Made by a program: the position numbers and the translations under genes | Shown here: positions 44,115 to 54,179 of the stretch, in pieces | How the letters are laid out: every line of letters begins with the position of its first letter | How positions within the stretch are numbered: the stretch's first letter is position 1 | The notes under the pieces: model-generated | Seen by the model: the letters and a program-made list of their open reading frames with translations, nothing else | The model's database searches: none | What the model was told of the DNA's origin: nothing | Assembly: GCF_012273015.1 (NCBI RefSeq) | Contig: NZ_CP050954.1 | Location: forward strand, 3,078,001 to 3,142,000 | Source of the DNA: Hymenobacter sp. BT18 | GTDB taxonomy: Bacteria; Bacteroidota; Bacteroidia; Cytophagales; Hymenobacteraceae | Direction of reading: 5' to 3' | Length of the DNA stretch: 64,000 nt

Positions 44115-47100
44115 TTAGCGTAGCAGGACAAGCTTTTCAAATTTACTGACCTGCGAGCCGTCGCGCGGAGAACGAAGATGTACCCGGTATAGGTATACGC
44201 CACGGGCTACCTGATCATTAAATTCGTCGCGCCCATCCCAGGTAAGGGCGGCCACGTGCGCGGGGCTGCTGGCCAAGCTGGTTGAGAGCGTACGGATAAG
44301 CTTACCGGTAACGGTGAAAACCTGGACCTGCACTTCCAGCTCTTCGCCATTTCGGTTGTGGTCGAAATGAAACGTAGTGGTGGTAGCAAACGGATTGGGG
44401 TAGTTCAACAAATGATCCAGGGCCAGCTTTTCGTTGCGCACGACGACAAACTCGATTTCCTGCTCGGCGGAGTTGTTGAACGTGTCCCAGGCTTTGAGGC
44501 GCAGTACGTGCGGACCGGGCGTCAGGTTCTTGAATAAGTACCGCACCCGGCCACTCCGGAAGTTGTCGACATCAGCCGTGTAATAATCGTTCAGGACTAA
44601 CACATTAGTCGGCGCGTTGTCGAGAATGACCGTGATTTCGTGGCCAATGCCCGAGCCAGCCGTATTGATACCGCTGCTGTCCCGTAATTGGGCCATCAGC
44701 GTGGTAGTAGTGCCCGTGGTGCCGCCAAACACAAACGACTCACTATCCATGAAGAGGCGGATGGTAGGCGGAATAGTGTCGCGCTTTACCCCAGCGGCCA
44801 CGCCCCCGATGAGTACCTGCCGGTTAGCCCCGTGGGCGTCGCGGCGTAGGGTGGGAGAGGAAGCATACAGGCTGATTTTACCGGCGTCGACCCGGTAGTT
44901 GATGTCCCGCGGTATGACGAAGGATGTAGTAAACTGACCGTTGCGGACGGTAGCCTGCCCGTCATAAAGGATACTTTCCTGCACATCCACCGTTTGGCGG
45001 CCATCGTCGCCTTCGTTGCCCAGCATGGTGAAGGGGCTGGGCTTGTCGAATACCGTGACCTGCACTGTCCCGTTGAAATCCGAAGCCAATTGACTGTTGC
45101 GGTCCGATACGTCGCCGGTCAGCTCCACCGTATCCATGGCTTTCAGGGTGTCGGCCGGGGCAGTGCCATTGGTTACGGCCTTCTGGTTGATTGCCCGAAC
45201 AGTCGTTTCGTACTCCGGATATGCCAGCCGCATCGAAGGGTCGCCCAGCAGCGCGAAGTTGCGGTTGTAAGTGCCCACTACGCTACTGTTTTTGGTAGCT
45301 GAAACCACGTCGCCGAGGCGGGGAAGCGGGGCGCCGGGTGCCGGAAACGCACTTTCGTAGAAGTGGCGGCTCAGCAGCAGGTTATAATTCTGAAAAACCA
45401 CCCGGGTAGTTGTCAGCAGCGCCACGGCTCCCCCGGCAATATCAGTAAGGGCTACTTCGCCCGCCGAAACCAGGCCGGGGTCGTCGTAAATGCTGAAGTC
45501 ACAGGTAGCCGTGAGCAGGAAAGTCAGCCGGTTGGTGTTCTGCAGCCGTTCAATGGCACTTTTGGTGAAGATCTGCTCGTCGGCCCAGGCAAGGGGCCCG
45601 CCGTGCCCGGTGTAGTTCACAATCAACGAGCCTTGCTCAATGCTCTGGTCGATGGCCGTTTCGGTAGCGGGAGAACGTTGCCCACCCGCTACGGCCTGCT
45701 GCGGGTACATATCCAGGTACACCTTGTGCAGATTGTAGGCCGGCTGGCTGGCGGTAAGCAGGTCCGTCAGCACTTCCGCCGACTGGAGCGTGTGCAGGTT
45801 CGCGTCGCCGTCGTCGCTCACGAAGGTGAGGCGGTTGCGCCACTTGCCGTAGCCGGTGGGTTGGTCGTAGGAGATGAGCTTATCCACTACTAAGCGCGCC
45901 TGCGTGGTGGAGCGGGGCTGGTCGGCCGGGGTGCGCACCGGAAGGCGGCCTACGCCAATATCCATTAGCTCAAAATCTCCGGCAAAGCTTTCCTCCCAGC
46001 GGCCCTCATTCTCATCGAGCAGACCAAAGTAGTCGTCGGAGGAAAACGACACGCCAGCCGAGGTAAAGATGGGTACGAACGACTCGTAGGACTCATACAC
46101 CGGAACGTAGTTCTGGTTGGCAGCGTCCTTCACCTGACGATTTTTCCAGTACTCCGGCTCAAATTTGGGGTCGTTGGCAGGGTCGGCCTTGTAGTCGTAG
46201 GAAGCGTCGCCGAACAGCAGGAGCATCAGCTTGGAAGTAGTGGCGGGCCGCTCACTGGTCTCGTACACCATCTTCATGAAGTCGCGGATAGCCGAAACGT
46301 CCTGCCCGCCCGAGCTGAACTCGTTATACACCTGGTTGGTGGTGGCTACCTGCACCTGCAGGCCGTCGTGGGTGCGCCGGTGCTGAGCCAGGCGCTCGGC
46401 CTCGGCCTGAAACAGCGGGTGCGTCACAATCACTAGGTCAAGGGCATTGCCCTGGCTGAGCGCGTGCAGGTTCTGATTGGCTACTTTCCCAAACAGGCGC
46501 GGGGCCGGAAAGGTGGTACCCTGAAAGGCTATGTATTCCCGCACCGAATCGGAGGGCGCGGTGAAGCGGCCGTTGCTGAGCTGGCGCTCGGCGGGCCGGC
46601 GTGGGTTGGTCACATCCCACACGGTAGCAGTAGCCGCCCCAGTTACCACAAACTCGCTGACTGCACCGGGAGCAACATTGGCAAGGGAGCGAAAGTCCCG
46701 CACGGCGCCGTCCAACTGTAGCCGGCGCTCGGCCAGCACTTCCAGGTAATCGAGGTAGCCTTTGGCCGTGATGTCGCCGCTGGCGTTATAGCTCAGCTGT
46801 ACTTTCAGCCCGGTGGTGCCGGCCGCTACGCTCGTGCTAAAAGTCGTCAGAGCCACATTGGCGGCTTCTGGAAATGCTCCGCTGCTCCGACCCCGGATAA
46901 ACTGGTTGCCAACCGACTGGTCGTTCAGGCTTACGCCAAAGCTGGTGCTGTTGAAGGAAGAGGCAGCCGTAAGGCTGGTGAGCCGCACAGGGGTGCTGGC
47001 TACTACTTCTGGGCCGTTGAAGGTAAACTCCAGCTTACCTCCCGTATCCACTGATTCGCCCAGCCATTGGCGGCCGGATTTCAAGAGGTTATACAGGTCT

Positions 47101-48056
47101 ATTTCGTGAAACTGCCGATCGAGATACGTAGAAATGGTGGCAGATGGTGCCGCCGCAGGGGTGGCCGCTGGGGCTACCCGCCGGCCCGGTGCAGTGCCCA
47201 CCGTGATAAAGTAGTACGTGGTATCGGTGTAGCTGTGGTAGAGGTGACGAAAGGGGCGGCTGGCCGAGCCCGCTTCCCAGATGTGCGGGCTCTGGCCGTA
47301 AAACAGCACGTACTCGTCGTCACCAAACGTAGCGTCGTTATTGCCCGAGACATAAATGGCATTTTCCACCAGGTCGTCGGGGCGCGCGGTGCGGTTGAGC
47401 TGGGGCAGCTGCCCGGTGGCGTTGCCGTAGAGCTGAAGGCGGCGCGGGTCGAGGGTTTGCACATCCAGGCCCAGGGTGCGGAGCGTGGCTTTGTCGAGCT
47501 TATAGATACCCGTTTCCGGCACGCCAATCTTAAACCACTGGCCCTGAGCCAGCACCGAGCCAGGCGCGTAGGTGCGGGCGGCGGCCCGCTGGCGCGCCGA
47601 TGGCGCACTGTCCAGGGTGTAGGCATACGTGAAGGAAACCAGCTTTTCGAGTTGGCCCGTAGCCGAGCGGCGCAGCGGGGCGAGCGTGATGGTGGTGAGG
47701 GGGCGGCGGCTGGCTATGCCGGTGCGCACCTGCAGTGTGGGCGAAGCCTCTACCCGGGCACCCGCCAGCAGCCGGGCATCAGCTGCGGAAAATGGGGCGT
47801 ACACCGCCTCCTGCAGCTCGCCCTGGGCCACGGCGCCCGCAACGGAAAACTGGTAAAAAGGCACCACCTGATTTGGCAGGAAGCCACCCTCGCGAGGGGC
47901 CGGCACCTGCTGCTTGCGGCCGTTGGGCAGCTCCACGGTTGCGTAGCCTTGCCAGTGCAAGACCTGCCGACTGAGCAGCGTACCGGTTTGTTGCGCCTGA
48001 GTGACAAAGCCACTGGACAAAAAAACCAGCAGCAGCCCTAAAAACCGAAAATGCAT
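44115..48056 (-). CDS. porU: Type IX secretion sortase PorU (C25 family)
   Basis: 1313 residues from ATG 48056; the upstream ATG at 48107 adds 17 residues before the signal MHFRFLGLLLVFLSSGFVTQAQ. The C25 (gingipain-like) peptidase domain carries the catalytic His in NYTGHGG (about 815) and Cys in LTATCDFSIYDDP (about 851). The C-terminus has a FlgD/T9SS-type domain (NYPNPFATTTTFHF ... GVYLYRVHLR). PorU cleaves the C-terminal signal of T9SS cargo on the cell surface and links the cargo to lipopolysaccharide. It lies upstream of porV on the same strand. Confidence 0.95.
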   Translation of the reverse strand: MHFRFLGLLLVFLSSGFVTQAQQTGTLLSRQVLHWQGYATVELPNGRKQQVPAPREGGFLPNQVVPFYQFSVAGAVAQGELQEAVYAPFSAADARLLAGARVEASPTLQVRTGIASRRPLTTITLAPLRRSATGQLEKLVSFTYAYTLDSAPSARQRAAARTYAPGSVLAQGQWFKIGVPETGIYKLDKATLRTLGLDVQTLDPRRLQLYGNATGQLPQLNRTARPDDLVENAIYVSGNNDATFGDDEYVLFYGQSPHIWEAGSASRPFRHLYHSYTDTTYYFITVGTAPGRRVAPAATPAAAPSATISTYLDRQFHEIDLYNLLKSGRQWLGESVDTGGKLEFTFNGPEVVASTPVRLTSLTAASSFNSTSFGVSLNDQSVGNQFIRGRSSGAFPEAANVALTTFSTSVAAGTTGLKVQLSYNASGDITAKGYLDYLEVLAERRLQLDGAVRDFRSLANVAPGAVSEFVVTGAATATVWDVTNPRRPAERQLSNGRFTAPSDSVREYIAFQGTTFPAPRLFGKVANQNLHALSQGNALDLVIVTHPLFQAEAERLAQHRRTHDGLQVQVATTNQVYNEFSSGGQDVSAIRDFMKMVYETSERPATTSKLMLLLFGDASYDYKADPANDPKFEPEYWKNRQVKDAANQNYVPVYESYESFVPIFTSAGVSFSSDDYFGLLDENEGRWEESFAGDFELMDIGVGRLPVRTPADQPRSTTQARLVVDKLISYDQPTGYGKWRNRLTFVSDDGDANLHTLQSAEVLTDLLTASQPAYNLHKVYLDMYPQQAVAGGQRSPATETAIDQSIEQGSLIVNYTGHGGPLAWADEQIFTKSAIERLQNTNRLTFLLTATCDFSIYDDPGLVSAGEVALTDIAGGAVALLTTTRVVFQNYNLLLSRHFYESAFPAPGAPLPRLGDVVSATKNSSVVGTYNRNFALLGDPSMRLAYPEYETTVRAINQKAVTNGTAPADTLKAMDTVELTGDVSDRNSQLASDFNGTVQVTVFDKPSPFTMLGNEGDDGRQTVDVQESILYDGQATVRNGQFTTSFVIPRDINYRVDAGKISLYASSPTLRRDAHGANRQVLIGGVAAGVKRDTIPPTIRLFMDSESFVFGGTTGTTTTLMAQLRDSSGINTAGSGIGHEITVILDNAPTNVLVLNDYYTADVDNFRSGRVRYLFKNLTPGPHVLRLKAWDTFNNSAEQEIEFVVVRNEKLALDHLLNYPNPFATTTTFHFDHNRNGEELEVQVQVFTVTGKLIRTLSTSLASSPAHVAALTWDGRDEFNDQVARGVYLYRVHLRSPRDGSQVSKFEKLVLLR

Positions 48057-48176
48057 AAATCGTTTCTCAATAAACCAGACTCTGAGCGGACGTTGTGAAA
48101 GCAACAAGCTGGTCAGGCGCGAGGTTCACCCGGCCCCCAGATGAGTAACCGCCAGCTGGCCAAAATATTGTGCTGC

Positions 48177-48872
48177 CTACATATAATTTGGCTTCAGCAC
48201 CGAGAGCAGCACGTACAGCAGAATAATGAGCGGTACCGCAGCCGCGCCCAGCGCAGCCAATAGCCCGGCGGCCAGCAGCACGAAAATAAAGCGCAACGAA
48301 TTATCCTGCCACCCGAAGTTCTTGAACTTAAGCGCAAAGAGCGGAATTTCGGCAATCAGCAGGTAGGAAAGCAGCAGCGTGAGACCCAGCAAAACCCAGG
48401 GGTTGAGAATAACCGACCGCAGGCTATAGGAGTCGTGCAGGAGAATAAGCGGCAGGGAAACCACCAAGAGGGTATTAGCCGGAGTAGGCAGGCCGATAAA
48501 AGAAGTAGTCTGGCGGGTATCATTGTTAAACTTAGCCAGCCGCACGCCCGAAAACACCGTGACCACAAAGCCCAGGTAGGCCAGCCAGCCCGGCAAGCCG
48601 GTAGCCGGCAGCGCCTGGCCCAGCAGCCAGTACAGCACGGCGCCGGGCACTACCCCAAACGACGTCATATCGGCCAGAGAGTCGAGGTCTTTGCCAATGG
48701 GGGAACTCACGTGCAGGGCCCGGGCCAGCAGGCCGTCGAAAAAGTCGAACACGGCCGCCAGCACAATCAGGTAGGCCGCATAATCGAGGCGGCCAGCAAA
48801 CACCTGCACCAGCGCCAGGCAGCCGGAAAACAGGTTAAGACAGGTAATAGCGTTGGGAAGGTGCCTTTTCAA
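48177..48872 (-). CDS. pssA: CDP-diacylglycerol-serine O-phosphatidyltransferase
   Basis: 231 residues, about eight membrane helices. The CDP-alcohol phosphatidyltransferase motif DFFDGLLARALHVSSPIGKDLDSLAD (about 42-67) contains the three catalytic Asp. It makes phosphatidylserine from CDP-diacylglycerol and serine, the step towards phosphatidylethanolamine. The N-terminus MKRHLPNAITCLNLFSGCLAL is the usual start of the PssA type, supporting PssA over PgsA. Confidence 0.9.
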   Translation of the reverse strand: MKRHLPNAITCLNLFSGCLALVQVFAGRLDYAAYLIVLAAVFDFFDGLLARALHVSSPIGKDLDSLADMTSFGVVPGAVLYWLLGQALPATGLPGWLAYLGFVVTVFSGVRLAKFNNDTRQTTSFIGLPTPANTLLVVSLPLILLHDSYSLRSVILNPWVLLGLTLLLSYLLIAEIPLFALKFKNFGWQDNSLRFIFVLLAAGLLAALGAAAVPLIILLYVLLSVLKPNYM

Positions 48873-48938
48873 GAGACGGAGGAGTTATAATCAGGATACG
48901 TAGCGTGCGGAGCGCATCAGGAGTAGCGCAGAACCCGG

Positions 48939-49574
48939 CTACTGCAGAAAAGGGTTGCTGCGCCGTTCAGCCCCAATGGTGGTGGCCGGCCCGTGGCCCG
49001 CGTACACCGTTACGTCGTCGGGGAGGGTGAGCAGCTCGGTTTTGATGCTTTGGATAAGGGTCGCATAGTCGCCGCCCGGCAGGTCGGTGCGCCCGATGCT
49101 GCCCTGAAACAGGACGTCGCCCCCAATCACCACCTTCGACGGTGCGTGGTAGAAAACGACGTGGCCCGGGGCATGGCCCGGCGCAAACCGGACTTCCAGC
49201 TCCGTTTCACCGAAGCGCAGCGGCTGGCCCGCCGCTAGGGTACCCGTCGGCTCGGCCGGCTGGTACTGGGCAAAACCGTAGGAAGGGGCGTAGCTGCCTA
49301 CGGCCCGCAGCGTGGCAAAATCGGCCTCGTGCAGCAAAAATGGCACCTGGTAGGTGTTCAGGACAAAGGCATTGCCCAGCACGTGGTCGATGTGGGCATG
49401 GGTATTCACGAGCAGAACCACGCGCAGCTGGTGCTCCTCAATAAATGCCTGCAGGGCCTGCTGCTCGGCGCGGCTGTAGCAGCCTGGGTCAACTACCACG
49501 CATTCCTTGGTAGCATCGTGCAGTAGGTAGGTGTTTTCGGAAAAAGCGTTGAAGGTAAAGCCGGAAACAAGCAT
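48939..49574 (-). CDS. Metallo-beta-lactamase-fold hydrolase (glyoxalase II-like)
   Basis: 211 residues from ATG 49574 (MLVSGFTFNAFSENTYLLHD); the longer frame upstream runs antisense through the oxidoreductase gene and is not real. Zinc motifs are HAHIDH (in NTHAHIDHVLGNAF), the His in APGHAPGHVVF, the Asp in IGGDVLFQGSIGRTDLPGG, and the last His in YAGHGPATTIGAER. This pattern matches YcbL-type short glyoxalase II homologues without the C-terminal glutathione domain. The substrate is probably a thioester; it is not certain. Confidence 0.88.
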   Translation of the reverse strand: MLVSGFTFNAFSENTYLLHDATKECVVVDPGCYSRAEQQALQAFIEEHQLRVVLLVNTHAHIDHVLGNAFVLNTYQVPFLLHEADFATLRAVGSYAPSYGFAQYQPAEPTGTLAAGQPLRFGETELEVRFAPGHAPGHVVFYHAPSKVVIGGDVLFQGSIGRTDLPGGDYATLIQSIKTELLTLPDDVTVYAGHGPATTIGAERRSNPFLQ

Positions 49575-49658
49575 AAGAACAAATAAAAACGGCCCGCAAC
49601 CGGGCCGAATGGCGAGGTAAGGTACGCATTCGAGTTGTACTTGTGTACCTTGGCCGCC

Positions 49659-50756
49659 ATGAGAGAAGACGTCGATTACCTGTTGGTAGGACACGGTTTG
49701 GCGGGGGCCACGCTGGCCGCCGTGTTGCGGCAGCGGGGTAAGCGCGTGCTCGTCCTCGACCCGGCTCCCGCCGATACCGCCTCGACGGTAGCAGCGGGCC
49801 TGCTCAACCCTGTGGCCGGCAAGCGCCTGGCCCTGGGCTGGCGCATGGCGGAGTTTCTGCCGGCGGCCGTAGCCTACTACCAAGAGCAGGAGCAGGCGCT
49901 TGGGCAGGAGTTTCTGCGGCTGTTGCCCATCCGCAAGCTGTTTTCCTCCGTGCTCGACCAGAACGATGCCATGGCCCGCAGCGCCGACCGACCCTGGCAG
50001 GAATTCGTGACGGAGGTATCGGCCGAGTTGCCTCCGTTGCCAGGGGTGCGGCAGGATTTCGGCGGCATGCGCATTGCCGGGGGCGGCTACCTGCGGGTGC
50101 GCGAGCTGCTGGCGGCGCAGACCGTAGCCGGCCTTCGCCAAGGGTGGCTGCGCCAAGAAACTTTTGACCCTACCCAGCTTGTTATCGGCGCGGCCGGCGT
50201 GCTTTACCGCAATACCATTGCGGCCGGGCAGGTGGTGTTCTGCGAAGGGGCCGCCGCCCGGCATAACCCTTGGTTTAGCTGGCTGCCGCTGACGCCAAAC
50301 CAGGGCGAGGTGCTGGATGTTCATTGCCCGGGCTTAGCCGAAACCGAGGTGTTAAACAAAGGAGCGTACGTGGTGCCTTTGGGCAATGGGTATTTTCGCG
50401 TGGGGGCCACGTACCGATGGCCGCCTTTTGCGGCGGGTACCACGGCCGAGGCCCGTGCGGAACTTAGCCAGCGTCTGGCCGAAATAACGGATTTGCCGTT
50501 TACGGTGGTGCAGCAATGGGCCGCGGTGCGGCCGGCCTCGCGCGACCGTAAACCGTTGCTGGGCACGCATCCGGCGCTGCCTTTCCTGAGTATATGCAAT
50601 GGCTTCGGCTCCAAGGGCGTCTTAATGGCCCCGCGGCTGGCCCAGCACTTTGCCGATGTGCTGGAAGGCACCGCGGAATTGTGGTCCGAAGTCAATATCC
50701 GGCGTTATTCTTCGTTGTATACTGCGGCTGCCTCAGCGGCGGTATCTTCTCTTTGA
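49659..50756 (+). CDS. FAD-dependent oxidoreductase (DAO-like)
   Basis: 365 residues from ATG 49659, just after a TACCTTGG element. The Rossmann dinucleotide site is LLVGHGLAGATLAAVL (GxGxxG), with VLVLD ending the second strand. The C-terminus RPASRDRKPLLGTHPALPFLSICNGFGSKGVLMAP is the second FAD-binding region of the DAO/MnmC-type fold. Such enzymes oxidise amino or imino groups. The substrate cannot be stated; the protein resembles the FAD domain of MnmC. The gene diverges from the metallo-beta-lactamase-fold gene. Confidence 0.82.
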   Translation: MREDVDYLLVGHGLAGATLAAVLRQRGKRVLVLDPAPADTASTVAAGLLNPVAGKRLALGWRMAEFLPAAVAYYQEQEQALGQEFLRLLPIRKLFSSVLDQNDAMARSADRPWQEFVTEVSAELPPLPGVRQDFGGMRIAGGGYLRVRELLAAQTVAGLRQGWLRQETFDPTQLVIGAAGVLYRNTIAAGQVVFCEGAAARHNPWFSWLPLTPNQGEVLDVHCPGLAETEVLNKGAYVVPLGNGYFRVGATYRWPPFAAGTTAEARAELSQRLAEITDLPFTVVQQWAAVRPASRDRKPLLGTHPALPFLSICNGFGSKGVLMAPRLAQHFADVLEGTAELWSEVNIRRYSSLYTAAASAAVSSL

Positions 50757-50776
50757 CTTCTACTTTTTCTGGCTCA

Positions 50777-53700
50777 ATGACGCATATGTTTACTTCTCTG
50801 CCGGGAAACTTTGCCCGCTGGGCAACCGGCTGGTGCCTGATGCTGCTGCTGGCGTTGCCACTGGTCAGCGTGGCGCAAACGTCGCAGGAGCCCTTCGGCC
50901 GCGTCCGGATTCAATATAAGGAGTTTGACTGGAGCTATTTCAGCACGTCCAACTTTACTATCTATTTCTACGGGGGCGGCGAAGCTACGGCACGTCGCAC
51001 GGCCGAGTACGCCGAAAAGGAGCTGCAGCGCATCACGGCGCTGCTGGGGTACTACCCGTACTCCAAAACCACCATTATGCTCTACAACTCGGTAGCCGAT
51101 CTGCGCCAGAGCAACGTGGGCCTGAACTCCGACAAGTACCAGATGGGCGGCGAAACCGATTTGCTGCGCATGGATAAGGTGCAGATAGCCTTCCAGGGCC
51201 AGCAAACCGTGCTCAAGCGTGACCTGAGCTACCAGATTACCCGGGTGTTGCTGCACGACATGATGTACGGGGGCTCCCTGAAGGAGGTAATCCAAAGCAA
51301 CTACCTGCTGCAGCTGCCTGATTGGTTTGTGAGCGGGGCCGCAGCGTATACGGCCGAGGGCTGGAGCGTGGAAATGGATGAGTACATGCGCAACCTCACC
51401 CAGCAGATAGACGGCAACCGCGCCCCCGCTTTCTTTGCCCGCAACCAGGAGCTGGCCGGCCACTCGGTGTGGAACTACATTGCGGAGCGCTACGGCTATA
51501 CCAGCATTCAGAATATCCTGAACCTGACGCGCATCACCCGCGACGTAGAAACGGGCATCAGCAGCTCGCTGAATGTGCCCTACAAAACCTTTCTAAAGGA
51601 CTGGCTCACGTACTACCGGCAGCTAAATGCGCAGCCAGCCACGCCTTTTGCGGCCATTGACGACAAAAACCAGCTGGTGAAGCGCAACCGGCGCGGGACC
51701 AAATTGTCGCAGATGGCCATCAGCCCCAGCGGCCAAGAAGTCGCGTACGTCTCCAACGACCGGGGCCGCTACCGCGTGGTCGTGAGCAAGACGGATGGCA
51801 GCAGCCGCTACACCATTTACCGGGGCGGCTACAAAACGCCCGACCAGCAGGTAGATTTCCGCCTGCCCGTGCTTACCTGGCGCACCAACGAGCAGCTGGC
51901 TGTAGTAGAAACCCACAAAGGCAAGCTAAACCTGCGTCTGCGACCCACCAACCGGGGCGCGGGGGGCATCTTTTCCCGGCTGGTTGAGGCCCTGCCTTTC
52001 AGCCACCAGGGCAACACGGCTCTATTCAGCGGGTTTACCCAAGTCCTGGGGCTGCACTACTCCCCGGATGGAAAGTCGTTGGTATTCAGTGGGGCTGCCA
52101 ACGGGCAGAATGACCTGTATTTGCTGCGCAGCGGCAGCCGCACACCGGAGCGCCTCACCAACGACTTGTTTGATGATGTGCAGCCGGCCTTTTTACCCAA
52201 CGGTCAGGGTATCGTTTTCAGCTCCAACCGCTGGCTGGATACCACCGGCACCGTGAAAAACAACTTCGCCAACGTTGTCAACAACTACGACCTGTTCCTG
52301 TACCATCTGGACGGGCGGGCCCAGCCGGTAGAGCAGTTGGTTAGCACAATTTCAAACGAGTCGGCGCCCCGGCCTATTTCCGATACGGAAGTCGTATTTC
52401 TGAGTGAGGAAAGTGGGGTCCGGAGTCTGTACCGCTACAACCTGACCACGCGCCGGTATACCCCGGTCACGAGCTTTTTGCCCAATATCCGCAGCTACGA
52501 TTATAGCCCGGCTACCGGTGCGCTGGATTTCGTTGCGGCCGATGAGGCGCGCGACTTCGTGTATGGCTACGCCACGTACCCGCTGCCCGAGGGCCTGCAG
52601 CTCAGCAAAACGGCCCGGCAGGAAACCCTGGAGGACCGCTCGAAGCCCGCTCCCGCACCCAAGCGTGCCCCAGTAGTGCGCGATACCACGGCGCGGCAAA
52701 CGGCAACATCAGGGGAGAAGAAGGTGGGCGACTACCAGTACGAGGAAGATGCCCCGCCCACGCGCCCGGAGCGGCGTAGCACGGCCCGGGCCACGGCTAA
52801 GCCCGCGGAGAGTACACCGCTGGCCGGGCCCTTCCGCTACGGCAAGCAGTTCAGTATCGACAATGTGGTGTCGTCACTTTACGTGGATCCGCTGCTGGGC
52901 TTTGGCATCATCGGGCAAGCCAATCTTTCCGACCTGATGGAAGACCACCGGTTCCGGGCTGGGGTGTTTGCCCTCACCGATTTCCGTACCAGCAACATCT
53001 TCGTGGAGTACAGCAACCTGCGCCGCCGCTACGACTGGGGCATCAGCTACCAGAAGCAGTCTTACACTAAAGATCTGGACCCCGTGACGGGCTACCTGAC
53101 GCGCCTGAACCGGCATGAGGTGGCACCCCGCATAGCCTATCCCCTCACCCATAACCTGAACGTGCGCGTAACCGGCCGCTACGTAAATGCGCGCCGCTCC
53201 CGCCTAGCCGACTTTAGCCAGCGGGATTCGGTGGAAAACTTTTTGGGCGGCAGCGCCGAGCTGGTATTCGACAATGCCATCAGTACGGGCGTGAACATGC
53301 TGGAAGGCACGCGCATGAAGGCCGGCGTACAAATGCTGCATGGACTGCGAACCGACGAGCAGAGCTTCAACAAGTTCTTTGTGGACATTCGGCACTACCA
53401 GAAAATTCACCGCCAGATTATCTGGGCCAACCGCGCCAGCTACGGCAACTTCTTCGGCAACGCGCCCAAAACATTCCGCCTGGGGGGCATGGACAACTGG
53501 CTCAACAACCGCTTCGACGGCGACGACCGGGACCTGTTCCGCGGGCAGCCCGCCGATGTGTTCTACCAGGAATTTGTAACCAACCTGCGCGGCTTCAACT
53601 ACAACGCCCGCACCGGGCCCAAGTACGTGCTGTTCAACTCCGAGCTGCGGGTGCCCATCATTCAGTACTTCTCCCGTAAGCCCATCGAATCGGGGTTCTT

Positions 53701-53983
53701 CCGCAACCTGCAGCTTACGGCCTTTGCCGATGCCGGCTCGGCCTACGCCGGCTCCAACCCCTTCAACGAAAAGAACTCCTATAACACCCGTCAGGTACTG
53801 GGCAACGGCAACGCTTTCTCGGCCACGGTCATCGACTTCCGCAATCCGCTGCTGTTGGGCTATGGCCTGGGTGCCCGCACCACCCTGCTCGGCTTCTACG
53901 GCAAGCTCGATGTGGCCTGGGGGCAGGAAGACCGGGAACAGACCGGTCCCAAGTTTTATTTCACGCTGGGATACGACTTTTAA
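50777..53983 (+). CDS. Large TolB-like (PD40) propeller protein with C-terminal outer-membrane barrel
   Basis: 1068 residues from ATG 50777 (signal region FARWATGWCLMLLLALPLVSVAQ); the frame extends upstream to 50594 inside the previous gene. The N-terminal ~270 residues resemble a peptidase-MA-like fold, but the usual HExxH is replaced by LLHDMMYG. PD40-type propeller repeats follow (MAISPSGQEVAYVSNDRG, LHYSPDGKSLVFSGA, PAFLPNGQGIVFSSN). After a Pro/Arg-rich linker (about 690-755) the last 300 residues form a barrel (PKYVLFNSELRVPIIQYF). It is likely anchored in the outer membrane; the function is unknown. Confidence 0.75.
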   Translation: MTHMFTSLPGNFARWATGWCLMLLLALPLVSVAQTSQEPFGRVRIQYKEFDWSYFSTSNFTIYFYGGGEATARRTAEYAEKELQRITALLGYYPYSKTTIMLYNSVADLRQSNVGLNSDKYQMGGETDLLRMDKVQIAFQGQQTVLKRDLSYQITRVLLHDMMYGGSLKEVIQSNYLLQLPDWFVSGAAAYTAEGWSVEMDEYMRNLTQQIDGNRAPAFFARNQELAGHSVWNYIAERYGYTSIQNILNLTRITRDVETGISSSLNVPYKTFLKDWLTYYRQLNAQPATPFAAIDDKNQLVKRNRRGTKLSQMAISPSGQEVAYVSNDRGRYRVVVSKTDGSSRYTIYRGGYKTPDQQVDFRLPVLTWRTNEQLAVVETHKGKLNLRLRPTNRGAGGIFSRLVEALPFSHQGNTALFSGFTQVLGLHYSPDGKSLVFSGAANGQNDLYLLRSGSRTPERLTNDLFDDVQPAFLPNGQGIVFSSNRWLDTTGTVKNNFANVVNNYDLFLYHLDGRAQPVEQLVSTISNESAPRPISDTEVVFLSEESGVRSLYRYNLTTRRYTPVTSFLPNIRSYDYSPATGALDFVAADEARDFVYGYATYPLPEGLQLSKTARQETLEDRSKPAPAPKRAPVVRDTTARQTATSGEKKVGDYQYEEDAPPTRPERRSTARATAKPAESTPLAGPFRYGKQFSIDNVVSSLYVDPLLGFGIIGQANLSDLMEDHRFRAGVFALTDFRTSNIFVEYSNLRRRYDWGISYQKQSYTKDLDPVTGYLTRLNRHEVAPRIAYPLTHNLNVRVTGRYVNARRSRLADFSQRDSVENFLGGSAELVFDNAISTGVNMLEGTRMKAGVQMLHGLRTDEQSFNKFFVDIRHYQKIHRQIIWANRASYGNFFGNAPKTFRLGGMDNWLNNRFDGDDRDLFRGQPADVFYQEFVTNLRGFNYNARTGPKYVLFNSELRVPIIQYFSRKPIESGFFRNLQLTAFADAGSAYAGSNPFNEKNSYNTRQVLGNGNAFSATVIDFRNPLLLGYGLGARTTLLGFYGKLDVAWGQEDREQTGPKFYFTLGYDF

Positions 53984-54033
53984 AAGATCAGCAGCCTAAC
54001 GGCCGTCGGTGCCGAAAGGCCCAGGGCATTTTG

Positions 54034-54068
54034 AAAGCCTCATCTGTTTAAGCGGATGAGGCTTTTTA
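54034..54068 (+). terminator. Terminator after TolB-like gene
   Basis: AAAGCCTCATC (54034-54044) pairs with GATGAGGCTTT (54055-54065), followed by more T. Confidence 0.8.
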
Positions 54069-54145
54069 TTTGCCAGGAAGGGCAGGGCCGCTGGCATAAA
54101 TACGAACAAATAGAACGCAATAACCGCCCCTAACCATTCGTGTAG

Positions 54146-54153
54146 TATCTTTG
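54146..54153 (+). promoter_or_regulatory. -7 box (TATCTTTG) of the ccm cluster
   Basis: TATCTTTG lies 26 bases upstream of the GTG start of ccmB. No -33 TTG was found at the standard distance. Confidence 0.55.
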
Positions 54154-54179
54154 CGGTCCCGTTCACCACCCCTGTTGCC

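Noticed and set aside
48939..50324. Long minus-strand frame of 461 residues
   Set aside because: Only the part from ATG 49574 downstream encodes the metallo-beta-lactamase-fold protein. The upstream part runs antisense through the FAD oxidoreductase gene and has no domain character.
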